A stretch of 64,000 nucleotides of DNA from Leptobrachium leishanense (taxonomy: Eukaryota; Chordata; Amphibia; Anura; Megophryidae): assembly GCA_009667805.1 (NCBI GenBank), contig CM019063.1, positions 408,896,959 to 408,960,958 of the forward strand, read 5' to 3'. The notes under the pieces are model-generated. The model was not told the origin of the DNA. It ran no database searches and was given only the letters and a program-made list of their open reading frames with translations. Shown here in pieces: positions 31,301 to 42,380 of the stretch; position 1 is the first letter of the stretch; each line of letters begins with the position of its first letter. The position numbers and the translations under genes are program-made.

Positions 31301-32960
31301 TGCTTCTGATAGCTGGTCCCTCAACGCAGAGGGCAGCAAAACCCACCACATCCTATGTCTTTATGCAGCGGAACACCAGAGACAAATGTTCCTTCCACAG
31401 CCTCGGCACAGAGCTCGGCCATGTCATGCTTCTCCTTACATTGGTTTATATTGAGTCCTATTGACTACAGGAACCAATATTAGTGGCAGCGCACAAGTAT
31501 TTACAAGCGTCACCCTAATATTCTAACTCGATCCATTAATAAAGCAGGCAATATGTTGGTAACAGGTAAAATAATATAACAAATAATATAAAGGCAACAA
31601 ACTACTTGGCACAGAGGTCATCAGTGGCATACTGCCTTCTAAACCAAGAGCCCTCACAATGACAGCCGTGTCTAATTTCATTTTTAAGATTGATAATCTA
31701 AACTGAAAAAAAATAGCACATGCTATAAAAGTGAAATTATTTAAATTATACCATTATATAAAATCAATCATATTTAAACTAAATAAATTAACGACTTATG
31801 GAGTGATACTGCAACGATTTGTACCTGATATCATTCTATTTAAAATATATATATTAGGAAAATAATTGTCCACCCTATCATATACAGCATGTCCGTAAGT
31901 TGTTACCAGTGCTAGATATGTAGGACATTTATTGTTAGTACAGGATCTTTAGGGACTAAATTGTTATGGAACTATAAATCTAATTGGTCCTTGAGGGGTT
32001 AATCAAATGAACAATCCATCCGCAGGGAAAATGTAAGCTATGCTCTTTCAGTATTTCTGGGAGAAAACGGTGTTCTGAATTCAGTGAAACATGTTGATGT
32101 AGTCTCCAATCTTCCCAACGACATGGTAACCATTACCGTTTGTGTATACATATATTTGCATGGCCTCTGTTTACAATTTTTTTTACTTTTCTATTGCAAA
32201 AACATCTTTGTAAAAATATAAACATTCTATAGTAAAAAGGAAATCTTAAAGAGACATTCTAATGGGTTTTCAGTATTCTTTAACATCAATTTAGCATATT
32301 AACACAAGCATTTTCCTCATTTAAATTACAATAAGTATCTGTTTCCTTAACCCTTTGCCACAGGGAGACCACAGGGAAAGAGGCCGACTCAATCTCTGCT
32401 GGTGAACTCAGGCAGCCATTGACTGGCCGTAGGAACAGAATAGCACACCCCCATGTCGTGAATGGGTTAATAGGTAAATTCTATCATGTCTTATGCTTCT
32501 AGAATAGGTGGGAGAGGTCTGCAGACTCTTAACCATTTCAATACCAAGGTCGAGTTAACTCAATTTTGCATTGAAAAGCAATCATTAGCATATAAAAACT
32601 AATTTGCATATCTTATTTAAGGCCCCCTGTGGAGAAACAAAATTCGCTGTGAGAATTCACTCTGTAATATTGTAAATCCAGCTGCACAGAGCAGTGGCAA
32701 ACATCTCTATAGCAAAGTTAAAAATCTTTTCTGGTGCATTACAATATCCAGGAAGAGGGGAGAATACAGAGAGCGCTCTGGGGTCACCCACTGCTGTACA
32801 GGGATATGATTTAGGGGGTTATAATGACTGGAACTCCCTGTACTGTACAGATACAAGGTGTTATCAGGGGAGACCCGCAATAGGCCACTGGGCCCCCTGC
32901 CTGGGTCTCACTGAGGCCGCAAAGCCAACCGGGACCTTGCTAGGGGCGTAGATCCAGCCA
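31301..32960. other. No gene seen
   Basis: AT-rich DNA. TTAAAGAGACATTCTAATGG at 32249-32268 resembles the start of the AAAGGGACA MITE family. I see no reading frame with similarity and no array before the minisatellite at 32970. Confidence 0.4.
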
Positions 32961-32969
32961 GGGACCTTG

Positions 32970-33295
32970 CCTGGGCTACGGGTCCCTCGCCTGGACTGCA
33001 AATCCAGCGAGGAACCTCTTCTGGTCCGCAGTTCCGGCTGGAGCCCTCGCTTGGGCCGCAGTTCCGGCCGCGGCCCTCGCATGGGCCGCAATTCCGGCCG
33101 GGGCCCTCGCGTGGGACGCAGTTCCGACCGGGGCCCTCGTGTGGGCCGCAGTTCCAGCCGGGGCTCTCGCGGTGGCCGCAGTTCCGGCAGGGCCCTCGTG
33201 TGGGCCACAGTTCCGGCTGGGGCCCTCGCGTTGGCTGCAGTTCCGGCCGGGGCCCTCACGTTGGCTGCAGTTCCGGCTGGGGCCTCTCCTGGACC
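32970..33295. repeat. 30-bp GC-rich minisatellite
   Basis: About eleven copies of a 30-bp unit with core GCAGTTCCGGCCGGGGCCCT followed by CGCGTGGGCC. The GC content contrasts sharply with the AT-rich flanks. Open frames on both strands here are repeat by-products. Confidence 0.9.
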
Positions 33296-33905
33296 GACCA
33301 AAGGATGAAGAGAAATTCAGCCCCCTGCAAAACAAGTTAGGAAAGGTAAGTATATATTTTTTTAAATAAAATGTTAATATAATTTCATATGAATCTTAAT
33401 TGTATTGTAATAAGTGAAATATTATTATTCTAATATATTATGGGCCCTATTACCATCTTTGCTTTAAAACGCTTGCGCAACGTGTGAATTTGTGTGCCAA
33501 GCGTTGAACGTTATTGCGCATAAATCAATGCTGGAACTACAATCCTCGCGCAATAATAAATGCACACACAACTTCTCCATTTGAGGCTAGGGTCAGACTG
33601 GGGCAGTGCGAACGCGCGTGCAGGCGCACTAAATCACGGCCGTAGTAGCAGCACATGACGGCCAATGACGGCCAATATACGCAGTACGGGCGTACAAAAG
33701 TGCGTCCACGCCACGCAACCGGCAAATGAATGCATTTTTCGTACAACGTGATATCGCTAGTACAGACGTACAGAGTGCGCTGCGGCCGCATAGCAGCGTG
33801 TGTGCGTGATTAGGAGACGTCAGACGCTGCTATTGTGCGGCCTACATCACGTCCAAACAGCCAAAGTTTGCAGGTTTTGTTGGAGCGTACCTGCGACTGT
33901 CGAAA

Positions 33906-35894
33906 ATGTCTGCTGGACCAGAGATCGACGTGGAGAGGCTGATCAGCGCTGTGGGGGAGCATCCTGAGATATGGGACACGGCCTGCGACAGGTATAAAGA
34001 CAAGGGGAAGAAGGCCAGCGCATGGGTCGTGGTGTCCCGTGTCGTGTACCCTGATTATGATACGTGGTCCGAGAAAGAGCAGCATATCCAGAGTGAGTAT
34101 TTGATTATTTTATTCATAATCCCATACATGTAAATCACAATAATAATAACAAAAACAAATATGTAATCATTGAGGTGAAATCTCAAATGCTCCCCAGCTG
34201 CCAGGGCACCTGACCTGCATCACTCGTAAAATAATTAGACAGAGCATCGCGAAACCTGTTGCTGTATCTATTCACAGCTATGATGTCATCGTTCACATCA
34301 TCTTCAAGACCGACAACTGTGAGGGTATCATCAAAATTAAAACCATCCCTGGCACGCACATAATTATGTAGGATGCAACAGCATTTGACTATATCCACAC
34401 AGAATTCAACATGTACATCAAGCGGTCTATGTAAAATCCCCCACTTGTTGGTCAGTATGCCAAAGCTACACTCCACATACCGTCTTGCCCGCGACAGCCT
34501 ATAATTAAAAACCCGCTTCTTCACATTCAGGTGTGTCCCTGAGTAGGGCCTTAGGAGGTGTGTGGATAGTCCGAATGCTTCATCACCCACGAAGGCATAG
34601 GGGACTGCCACGTCACTGCCAGGCAATGGTGCGGCTCTGGGGATGTTCAGGGTCCCACTCTCAATTTCATTCCACAGTGTGGAGTTCCTGAACAGTGTGG
34701 AGTCAGAGTCCTTGCCGTATGAACCGACATCCACATAGACGAAACTATAGTTGGCATCTGCCACCGCCAGTAGGCCAATGGAAAAGTAATGTTTATAATT
34801 CTGATACAGTGAGCCACTGTGCGGTGGCTTCACTATGCGGACATGTTTGCCATCCACGGCTCCCAGGCAGTTTGGAAAGTTGTCTCTCCCAGAATCCTGC
34901 TGCAATTTCTAGACATGCCTTGTGTGTCGGTTTTGGCAAACATTGGTCCTTCATGGTTTCCCATATGGTTTGGCACACCTTGCGGACGATCTCACCAGCT
35001 GTTGATCTGCCAACGCGGAAGTTATAATGCAGATCCTTCAAACTGCATCCACTAGCGAGATACCTAGAAGACAAAACAAAACTGTTTGAATATGATCACA
35101 TACCATGAACACAAGCTAATGTCACACTCATCATGTTTTGCAGCACAAGAGGCGATGAACAAATGGCGCACAGTACGCGACAATTATACGCGGGTGCAGA
35201 AGAAGCAAGCCATGGCTGTGCGCTCTGGAGCTGGTTCCAAAAAGGTCCGTGGATACATCTATACAGAGCAACTGTCGTTCCTCCGAAGGACCAGGAGCCG
35301 CGCAGTAGCGTCAGCAGCATCGACCAGCCATCGACCTCCGGCTCACAGGTCCAACACATGGTGCCAGGAGGTTCTGCCAGCTGCCAGGAGGAGGTGAACC
35401 GGGGTGGTGCAGAGTCGCAACTGGAGGAGGATGTGGAGACAGGACAGGTGGCAGGTACCGCAACAACAGTCAGCACCAGACCTGCAAAGAGGAGAAGGGC
35501 ACCAGCTACAGACCTGGAGCAGGCCATGGTTACCTTCATGGAGGCTCAAACCAACCATCCACACCAACGCTGCATGCTTGCGGACTCCATGGACATGTCA
35601 TTCTTCAATTCCTGTATGATCCTCCTCAACAAGATGAGCGAGGCTGAGAAGGTGGAGTACCGGCACAGATCTCTGGCAATATTTGATGACATCCTTTCGC
35701 GTCCCCATCACGCAGCCGGTTACAATGCTGTGCCACAATCCACCAATGCCAGTGGATCTTCCCTCCCCAGTGAGGTGCTGTCCACCCACCCAGCCATGCC
35801 CCCTGGAGCCAGGCCACACACAGAGTCGGAGTACTGCTCTAGCCACACCACCGGCCCTCATGACCCAGATGCTCGGCGGTATCATGATCTGTGA
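33906..35894 (+). pseudogene. Harbinger MADF/Myb-like protein, two exons, one frameshift
   Basis: This second Harbinger protein is thought to bind the transposon ends and help carry the nuclease into the nucleus. Exon 1 (33906-34092) encodes MSAGPEIDVERLISAVGEHP and a WVVVSRVVYPDYDTWSEKEQ segment of a MADF domain. It ends at a good donor GA|GTGAGT. Exon 2 begins after TTTTGCAG at 35144 with phase matching exon 1 and reads MNKWRTVRDNYTRVQKKQ, the end of the MADF domain. A frame change near 35290 leads into a C-terminal part rich in acidic and Ser residues, with FNSCMILLNKMSEAEKVEYR. The intron (34093-35143) contains, on the other strand, the transposase catalytic exon. Splicing is predicted, not shown. 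Confidence 0.8.
34183..35063 (-). pseudogene. Harbinger DDE transposase, catalytic exon
   Basis: Minus-strand exon starting after the acceptor TTCTAG at 35064. It first encodes YLASGCSLKDLHYNFRVGRS with ICT-type residues, the helical region before the nuclease. A one-base frame change near 34890 follows, then the DDE domain to a stop at 34183. Catalytic residues are present: Asp in LGAVDGKHVRI, Asp in FVGDEAFGLS, Glu in RRYVECSFG. The protein cuts the transposon at its ends. Apart from the single frame change it looks intact, comparable to HARBI1-like nucleases. Confidence 0.88.
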
Positions 35895-36208
35895 TACATG
35901 TCATGAATATGTTTTAGTTTTGTTTGTCATGTGTTATTTGGTTTCATGTTTAATATATCATGACCTTCAGTTAACAAGTTATAATATATGTTGAGAATAT
36001 ATTAATGTTATTTTATTTAATGTTTCATATTATATTATTATTTTGGTTTACATTGTTGTTGGAGTCATTTATGATTATGTACGTGTGATGTGATGCCTGT
36101 GTGTGTGTGTGTATGCATGTGACAGTGGGCATGTGACTACAGACATGATGCACTCATGTCAGGTGACTGGCAGCGATGTCATGTATGCAGGTGTTTGACA
36201 GTACGTAC

Positions 36209-36504
36209 CGCAAAGTGATGACCAGCATCTCCTCCGGTGGTATGGCGGCCCTCATGTTGGTGTCCCTCTTGGTCAGTGGCTCGCGTACCCGCGACAACAG
36301 TTCATCAAAGGAGGGGATGGACATCCGCATGTAGTTGAAAAACTTCACGGGGTCCCTCTCTCGCAGTGGCCTGTACAGCGTCACAAAGTGTCCATGCGTG
36401 GGTCTGGCTGCGTTAATTTGATGAACCCAGGTTCGCCGCTTTCTCTTCCTCTTAAGGTACAGGTACCCCATTGCAGCAAACACAAAGACTTGTACTGGAT
36501 CCAT
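36209..36504 (-). CDS. Harbinger transposase, first exon
   Basis: Starts MDPVQVFVFAAMGYLYLKRK at 36504 and contains FFNYMRMSIPSFDELLSRV and PPEEMLVITL, the usual N-terminus of Harbinger nucleases. The frame continues past a GTACGT donor at 36208 only into poor sequence. Joining at the donor to the acceptor at 35064 keeps phase and restores the conserved LR-YLA junction. The 1145-nt intron contains the second exon of the MADF gene on the opposite strand. Confidence 0.85.
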
Positions 36505-37189
36505 CTTTGAAAAACGCCACCATACCCAAAATGGCTTTTTATAACCCTACCCCTTATTTTTTCATTCATCAATTAATTGGATTCATCGGTTTTATCTCTT
36601 TTTTTTACAGCTCCGTCATGAAATACGTCCAGAATTGCGCATCGTCTGACCGCTTTCGCGTATTCCGTGAAAAAATGCGTTCGCACGCACCAACGTACGT
36701 TTTGACGCTGGATGTCAGAAATGCGTTCGTCTGACCCTGGCCTTATTGGTTTGGTATGAGTAGAATGTGTGACTATACTTACTTTGCTGTATTTTTTTTT
36801 GGGCTGTTGTATTTGGTTTTGGCCAGGTCGTTCAGATTTGCCTTTAACACCAGCTTTTAGCTTTTGCTAAAATTATGCGCGCAAAGGCTATGCGTTAAAT
36901 CCTGCGCATAGATTGTAATACCATCCTCGTACCAGCGTTCATTTGCATTTGCACTCACAATGTTAAGTATAGGATGCGCGCAGTACAGTACGCTCGCAAG
37001 GGGTTCGTGCAAGTTCGCCCGCGTTAGACGAATACGCTCGTTTGCTGCGCTGACATTGTAATACGACGTTCAGCACAAAGGGTTTTATCCCTCGAGTTAA
37101 TGTGTTTTTGCGCCGGCGCAAACATTTGCGCGAACATTGTAATGGGGCCCTATTTATTTTAATAATATTTTATATTTAACTTGTGAGTT

Positions 37190-37780
37190 TTATTTTAGTG
37201 CATTGTGATACGCTCATACACAATGCATATTGCCGTGAGTTTTATTGTTGTGGAGCTCTGTGATACGCTCATACACACTGCACATTACTGTCAGTTTTAT
37301 TACTGAGGTGCTCTGTGATATGCTCATACACATCACTCTTTGCTTTGAGTTTTATTGCTGTGCAGCTCTTTGATACGCTTATACACACTGCACATAACTG
37401 TGAGTTTTATTGCTGTGGTGCTCTGTGATATGCTCATCCAAACTGCACATAACTGAGTTTTATTGCTGTGCAGCTTTGCGATACGGTAATACACACGACA
37501 CATTGCTCTGAGTTTTATTGCTGTGCAGCTCTGTGATATGCTCATACACAATGCACATTACTGTGCGTTTTATTACTGTGGAGCTTTGTGATATACTCAT
37601 ACACACTGCACATAATTGTGAGTTTTATTGCTGTGGCGCTTTGTGATACGCTCATTCACACCGCACATTACTGTGAGTTTATTGCTGTGGAGCTCTGTGA
37701 TACACTCTCTACACACGCATATTACTGTGAGTTTTATTGCTGTGGCACATCTGTAATTTGCAGTGTGTCCAAGTGAATCA
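37190..37780. repeat. 55-bp satellite array
   Basis: About ten copies of a roughly 55-bp unit (TGATACGCTCATACACACTG, CACATTACTGTGAGTTTTAT, TGCTGTGGAGCTCTG). Copies are 80-90 percent alike by eye. Single or few copies recur at 38485-38560 and 44405-44640, the last partly inverted. At both 37150 and 44408 the array starts next to a GGGGCCC end of a MITE. Confidence 0.85.
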
Positions 37781-37864
37781 GAAATGTATAGTATCTTATA
37801 AACCTGAAAAGTGTTGAGCTCTTTGAGATACACATAGCGCATAACTTTACATTACATTTACCCG

Positions 37865-38022
37865 CCTCACCAGGTTTGCAGGATATCTGAAGCACAGTAC
37901 AGGTGATATGATTTGCTGCTCAGTGATTGCAGGATTCAGTCTGCTTTTCCCCAAGGTGATCTGCAAAATCTGGCCTGGTTGAGGGTCCCGAGGACAGGTT
38001 TGGGAAACACTGATCTAGAATT
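37865..38022. mobile_element. Small hAT MITE, second copy (left end lost)
   Basis: Matches 17320-17466 over most of its length, including GTGATATGATTTGCTGCTCA and GGTGATCTGCAAAATCTGG, ending GGTTTGGGAAACACTG. The left terminus CAGTGTTTCCC is missing. Confidence 0.8.
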
Positions 38023-38077
38023 TAGAACCTTTCATTCCAGCAATAGTTATCTTAAGGGTAAACTAATACATGAAGGG

Positions 38078-38204
38078 CCATATTACATAGTTGGTGCTAA
38101 CTTAACCAGAGCTGTTGTTAACTTAACAGCTCCATATGCTATAATGGCTCTGGGAAGTTTACAACAGCTCTGGTTAAGTTAGCACCAACTATGTAATATG
38201 GCCT
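38078..38204. mobile_element. Palindromic MITE, copy 2
   Basis: GGGCCATATTACATAGTTGG opens and GTAATATGGCC closes a near-perfect palindrome, the same family as 16885-17018. The AGTTGG/CCAACT pair here replaces ACTTGG/CCAAGT of copy 1, so both arms changed together. Confidence 0.85.
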
Positions 38205-38364
38205 GAAAAATTTTAAATGAGCAAATTTACAATTTATATTTTCTTAATTATTTTAGAAGAAGAATCTCTATGCAAAATTTTTATTTTACCCTACATCTAA
38301 TTGTTAAATTTGCTTCCCATATTTGATTTAAACATTGCGATATTATATTTGCTTGGTAGTAAAG

Positions 38365-38450
38365 GGCAGTGGCGTCACTAGGGTTGGTGTCACCCAGTGC
38401 GGTAACTCATGGCGTCACCCCATCCCCAAGTTTTACAGTTTCTTTTATTA
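38365..38450. mobile_element. hAT-type terminus fragment (CAGTGGCGTCACTAGG)
   Basis: GCAGTGGCGTCACTAGGGTT followed by GGTGTCACCC is a hAT-like end related in style to the terminus at 18799. No matching right end follows; satellite sequence begins within 40 bp. Confidence 0.5.
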
Positions 38451-38560
38451 ACTACTCTTACTCATAACTCAGTACTCCCATATACACTGAATGCTCATAC
38501 ACGGCGCACATTACTGTGAGGTTTATTGCTGTAGAGCTCTGTGATATGCTCACATACGAA

Positions 38561-39112
38561 TTTTGGTGAACTGCCAGCAAGTACGGTGCCTGTTCGAAGA
38601 CAGTGAAAGTCCCCATAGAGAAACAATGGTTAATCTGTTCAGAGAACACCGAACAGCAGAGAAATGTCCTGATGTCCAGTGGTATCATTCGGCAGGTTTA
38701 TTCAGACGAACACCATAGGTTTCAATGTAAAAATATTCCCATTTTTATCCAATATCGAATAAACTGTTATTCTTTTAATCTGTAGTAAAGTAAAGTCTTT
38801 TTTTTTTGTTTTTGTATCTGTTAGCCATTTTTCAAAAAAATTTAGAAACATTTCTAATAGCAGTTTCTTGTTTCTGTAACAGACCTTTTTATTATCATTC
38901 ATTGGATCTTATATGTAAATTCCACACATTTTCGATCGGTAGTTTTTTTGAAAACAGCAGGCGACGGGTTTGCGGCAACATTCAGCGGCTGATTCCCTGC
39001 ACTTCAGGGACCCTGTGGTGAATTCAACGGGGAAATTTGATTCCCCAAAGTGCGTGGAAAAACAGAACACTGAAATGTCTGCGTCGTTTCATTGCTCTGT
39101 GAATATCCCCTT
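38561..39112. mobile_element. Diverged partial copy of the AGGGTTATTC element
   Basis: Shares blocks with 18090-18790: GTGCCTGTTC, GGCAGGTTTATTCAGACGAA, TTCAATGT-AAAATATTCCC, CATTCATTGGATCTTATATG, GGGACCCTGTGGTG. It ends CTGTGAATATCCCC, a decayed version of the right terminus TTTGAATAACCCT. It lacks the hAT insertion present in the copy at 17949. Confidence 0.65.
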
Positions 39113-39213
39113 TAGTTGTTTTGTTTTTTTCCACCCCCTGGAAAGTGCCAGCCTAGGCCTTGCCTACCCAGGACATACTTGAAAATGAGACAAGGCTCAA
39201 TGTATCCTTCCTG

Positions 39214-39547
39214 GCACACAAACACTGACATTGAACACTGATATGCACATGCCATGACATACATATTGGAAAGATATAACCACTAACAGATATTGGCATT
39301 ATTCATTTCCAACCTTTAGCAAGTTATTACTCTTTAACCCCTTTACCAGTGGCGCCACCCGGTGTGGGCCGCACCCCCCACCCTCCCCCCACCCTCCCCC
39401 TTGTGACGCCACTGGTAAAGGGGTTAAAGAGTAATAACTTGCTAAAGGTTGGAAATGAATAATGCCAATATCTGTTAGTGGTTATATCTTTCCAATATGT
39501 ATGTCATGGCATGTGCATATCAGTGTTCAATGTCAGTGTTTGTGTGC
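39214..39547. repeat. Perfect 141-bp inverted repeat with 52-bp spacer
   Basis: Bases 39214-39354 are the exact reverse complement of 39407-39547. The inner ends are CAGTGGCG and CGCCACTG, the style of a hAT terminus, around a C-rich spacer. Perfect arms mean a very recent origin, constant correction between arms, or an assembly fold-back. No coding. Confidence 0.9.
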
Positions 39548-39631
39548 ATACGATGTCCATACTGTATATCTGAATATCTACGTAGTGTCAGTGTAAGTCA
39601 ATGCCAGTATTTCTAATGTATGTACTTCTAG

Positions 39632-40021
39632 AGGTAAGCATTAAAGGGACACGCTACACATTATGAACACTTTATTTTATTTAAAAAATGATCATGTCAC
39701 TGGTCTAGAATCACTAAAGATCAAAATTGTAATGAGGCTCTAGCTGCGAGTTCCCGTGATTAAATTGCTGCTGGAAAACCTTGAAAGTCATTGTTCTGCA
39801 GCAGCACCGCACAGACCAAATGTCATTGCCTTTAGAAGTATAGAAACCTGCACTCACCAGCTAGTTCGATTTGAAATATGCAGCATCAAAAATAGATTCA
39901 CAGCCAAAGCCCTAATAGGAGATTTGCCAATTTACCAAAATAAGCCTAATTAACCAAAAAAAGTCTCGCCGTGTTTTCAGACGTTCAAAATAATCATGAA
40001 GTGCAAAAATATATGCAAGTA
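39632..40021. other. AAAGGGACA-type MITE start, otherwise unrecognised
   Basis: TTAAAGGGACACGCTACACA at 39633-39652 resembles the terminus at 44983 and 1004. No inverted partner found before 40020. Confidence 0.4.
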
Positions 40022-40330
40022 CAGGTATAGCACCCCTTATCCGAAATGCGCAGGACCATGAGCATATCGAAATTCCAGAATTATGGATTATCCTGCCAGG
40101 ATTCTAAACAGGCAGAAGTAGAGGAGGGTCACAGGAGGGGGCTGCAAGGAACACACTGGCGCAACAGGAGGGACGAGGGAATGGACAGGCAGGAGCAGCT
40201 GGATGATGTCCAATAGGCTCTGGAAAACGATCGGTTTTGGAACTTTGCGGTTTTTAAATTCCAGTTCAGGAGGCCACAACTCCAACTCCAACTCCAATGT
40301 ATCAAACATCAATCCCTTTGCACGACAAGG
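40022..40330. mobile_element. Possible Tigger/pogo-like terminus
   Basis: ACAGGTATAGCACCCCTTAT followed by CCGAAATGC and AATTCCAGAATTATGGATTA resembles the ends of pogo/Tigger-type MITEs. Only one end is visible. A 74-residue minus-strand frame here has no recognised domain. Confidence 0.35.
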
Positions 40331-41697
40331 GTTGACTAGCTATTATCATCAGTAGTTGGAATACCACTGTGCAGAGACAAAGGAATGCTCATGGGATGCC
40401 CAATGTTCTGCCCATCGACAGGTCAGCAAGCAAAGTGATCCTGCATCTGAATTCCAGAATGATCAATAGAAATATCAGTCACAACTTTAAAAAAACAAAA
40501 CTGCTGCACACCAAAAAATCATCAAGCCAGCTGAATAAAATCGAAATATGTGATGGGTTAAAATAATGTAGTTTTATTTTTCATATTTGGTTTTATTTTT
40601 AACTACCATTTTTTTATTTTAAACTATTACCGGACTCTTGGTATGACCTTTTAAACCATTTTAATTTTCAACTATGACTTTATGCAATTCCTTATTTGCT
40701 ACATGAAATTCGATGAAATTTTCCTCAAGTGAATATTCCACAAAAAAGAGAACAAATCAGGCCTTTCATCATGATTAATAGAAACTACCTAAAGGTTTAA
40801 TCTAGTTCAAATTCTATTTTTCTCTGTAACATTTTTGCTTTAAACCTGCTTATGGTAAAACAGCTTGGGTTGGTGATTGCTACAGTGTTATCTGCCAAAG
40901 AAAGCATATTGAACTGTGAGGCCATACTTTCAATTAATGGTAATAATGTTATTGTCCTAAAAAATCCAGTAAATGGGTAAAGCGTGTATTCAAACAAAGC
41001 TGCTAGACCGTTGTTGAATCCGTTTTTAAGTCTTGTAAAAGTCCACGTAATTGAGCGTGACCTTTCAGTTCTTCAGCTGTCAGAAGTCTGTGTTAATTAA
41101 AAGTTATACTTGATGAATTTTTGGAATACAGAATTACTGAATTTCATTTTCGCCTTCATTCAGCTTGTTTGCAAAGTTGGCCCAGTAGTCTAAATTATCT
41201 GTAGGATGACATTAAATTAAAAAATATATATATTGCAATATCCATATACCACTTACCAGTATAGTACGTGATAATTGAATGACTTTGTATTAAGATTTAG
41301 GAAATTTTAGCAACTTGAAGAGATGTAGACTGTAACGATCAAAGACATTACCTGCCATCTTGTGGGCAGATGTCGTAATCCCAGAAGAACTAAATGTAAA
41401 GATGTATAGCGATGACCCCAAATAGCACTTTGATTTGATTTGTACTAAATCAAATCCATATAGGGATCGAGATCATTGATGGCACTGATCTCAATGTACA
41501 GTCAGGGGTCAGGTCAAAAAAATAAGTGTAGGAACTCACAAGTTTTCGATTACCTCAAGTAAGCACTGTCATCTCGCACTTAATTTTATATCGATATTAT
41601 TTATGTTACATTTGTACATGACAGGGGTTAAGGCAACAATTATGATATTCATCACAAATATCTGATATTTATTTTGGGACTGATTGACGAAGAAATA
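40331..41697. other. No gene seen
   Basis: AT-rich sequence with only short open frames and no repeats shared within the window. Confidence 0.4.
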
Positions 41698-41811
41698 TAG
41701 GGGTTATTTAGAGAGGTCTGAAATGACGCCAAAAATGGATTCGGATGCTGTAATTCAGCGTACGTGCCATTTCGTGGACGTTCGGATATTCAGAGAGCAG
41801 ATAGTTCACCA
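41698..41811. mobile_element. Fragment of AGGGTTATTC-like element
   Basis: AGGGGTTATTTAGAGAGGTC matches the terminus at 17949 with a few changes, and GATATTCAGAGAGCAGATAG matches internal sequence. It joins abruptly to gypsy C sequence at 41812. Confidence 0.55.
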
Positions 41812-42380
41812 AAGTCCCTGGTATCCCTTACGATTGAAGGCATTCACGCTTCAGCCCTCTTAGACACGGGGTCTCAAGTGGCGACAGTCTTCCGATCATT
41901 CTGTGAGGAACATCTAAGCCATTTAACTATGTTACCAGCAGATGATGTGAAATTGTGGGGGCTTGATTCTCAGACCTACCCAGTCGAAGGAGTAATTAGA
42001 GTAAAGATTGTGATCCCTCAACTGGACACTAGGAACCAACGCCCTATGAATGTGGAGGCTTTGGTGTGCCCAAATCTAAGTCGTCCTGGAGTACCCATCA
42101 TACTGGGGTCTAATATCCCAATGGTTAGAGATGTGTTTCGGGGTTACCTGAAGGAAATGGACAATGTCTGTGTAGACAAATTGAACGAACTAGAACCAGC
42201 TCTGAAGCAAGAATGTCATCGATTAGCCCTTGAAGCCGGAACAGGCCAGTTTCATTATTGGGGGCCAAAGCCTGTTGATCTTCTACTGGGGGAAATTAAG
42301 TCCATCACTGCTGTTGCAGTCTTAAAGGAAGGGATGCTGTCAGAAGAGTGTCGGTTTTGCCTAGAGTCTCTCGCAGAAGT
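41812..42380 (+). pseudogene. Gypsy C protease-region fragment, plus strand
   Basis: Open through 189 codons. It encodes SLVSLTIEGIHASALLDTGS with the catalytic DTG, then VIPQLDTRNQRPMNVEALVC, LGSNIPMVRDVFRGYLKEMD and VLKEGMLSEECRFCLESLAE. This is the same family as the minus-strand gypsy C at 48650-49172 and 55639-55700. It is cut off by the hAT that begins at 42391. Because it lacks gypsy B, it shows the uninterrupted sequence of the gypsy B target. Confidence 0.85.

Larger units (their letters stand above)
33585..36742. mobile_element. Harbinger (PIF) transposon, nearly complete
   Basis: Terminal repeats GGCTAGGGTCAGAC (33585-33598) and GTCTGACCCTGGCC (36729-36742), flanked by TGA and TTA, a decayed 3-bp TWA-type duplication. 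It carries the two genes typical of the superfamily: a MADF/Myb-like DNA-binding protein on plus and a DDE nuclease on minus. The internal-deletion derivative at 63087-63521 keeps both ends of this element. Confidence 0.92.
33442..37150. mobile_element. GGGCCC-ended MITE, split by a Harbinger transposon
   Basis: Ends GGGCCCTATTACCATCTTTG and AACATTGTAATGGGGCCC, flanked by TAT on both sides. The MITE's own sequence is 33442-33584 and 36743-37150; the Harbinger element fills the middle. The interior right part (GGCCAGGTCGTTCAG, ACACCAGCTTTTAGC) matches 7995-8045. Confidence 0.8.

Noticed and set aside
33906..35894. MADF-domain protein as a cellular gene
   Set aside because: It lies inside Harbinger terminal repeats next to the nuclease and matches the standard second gene of that superfamily.
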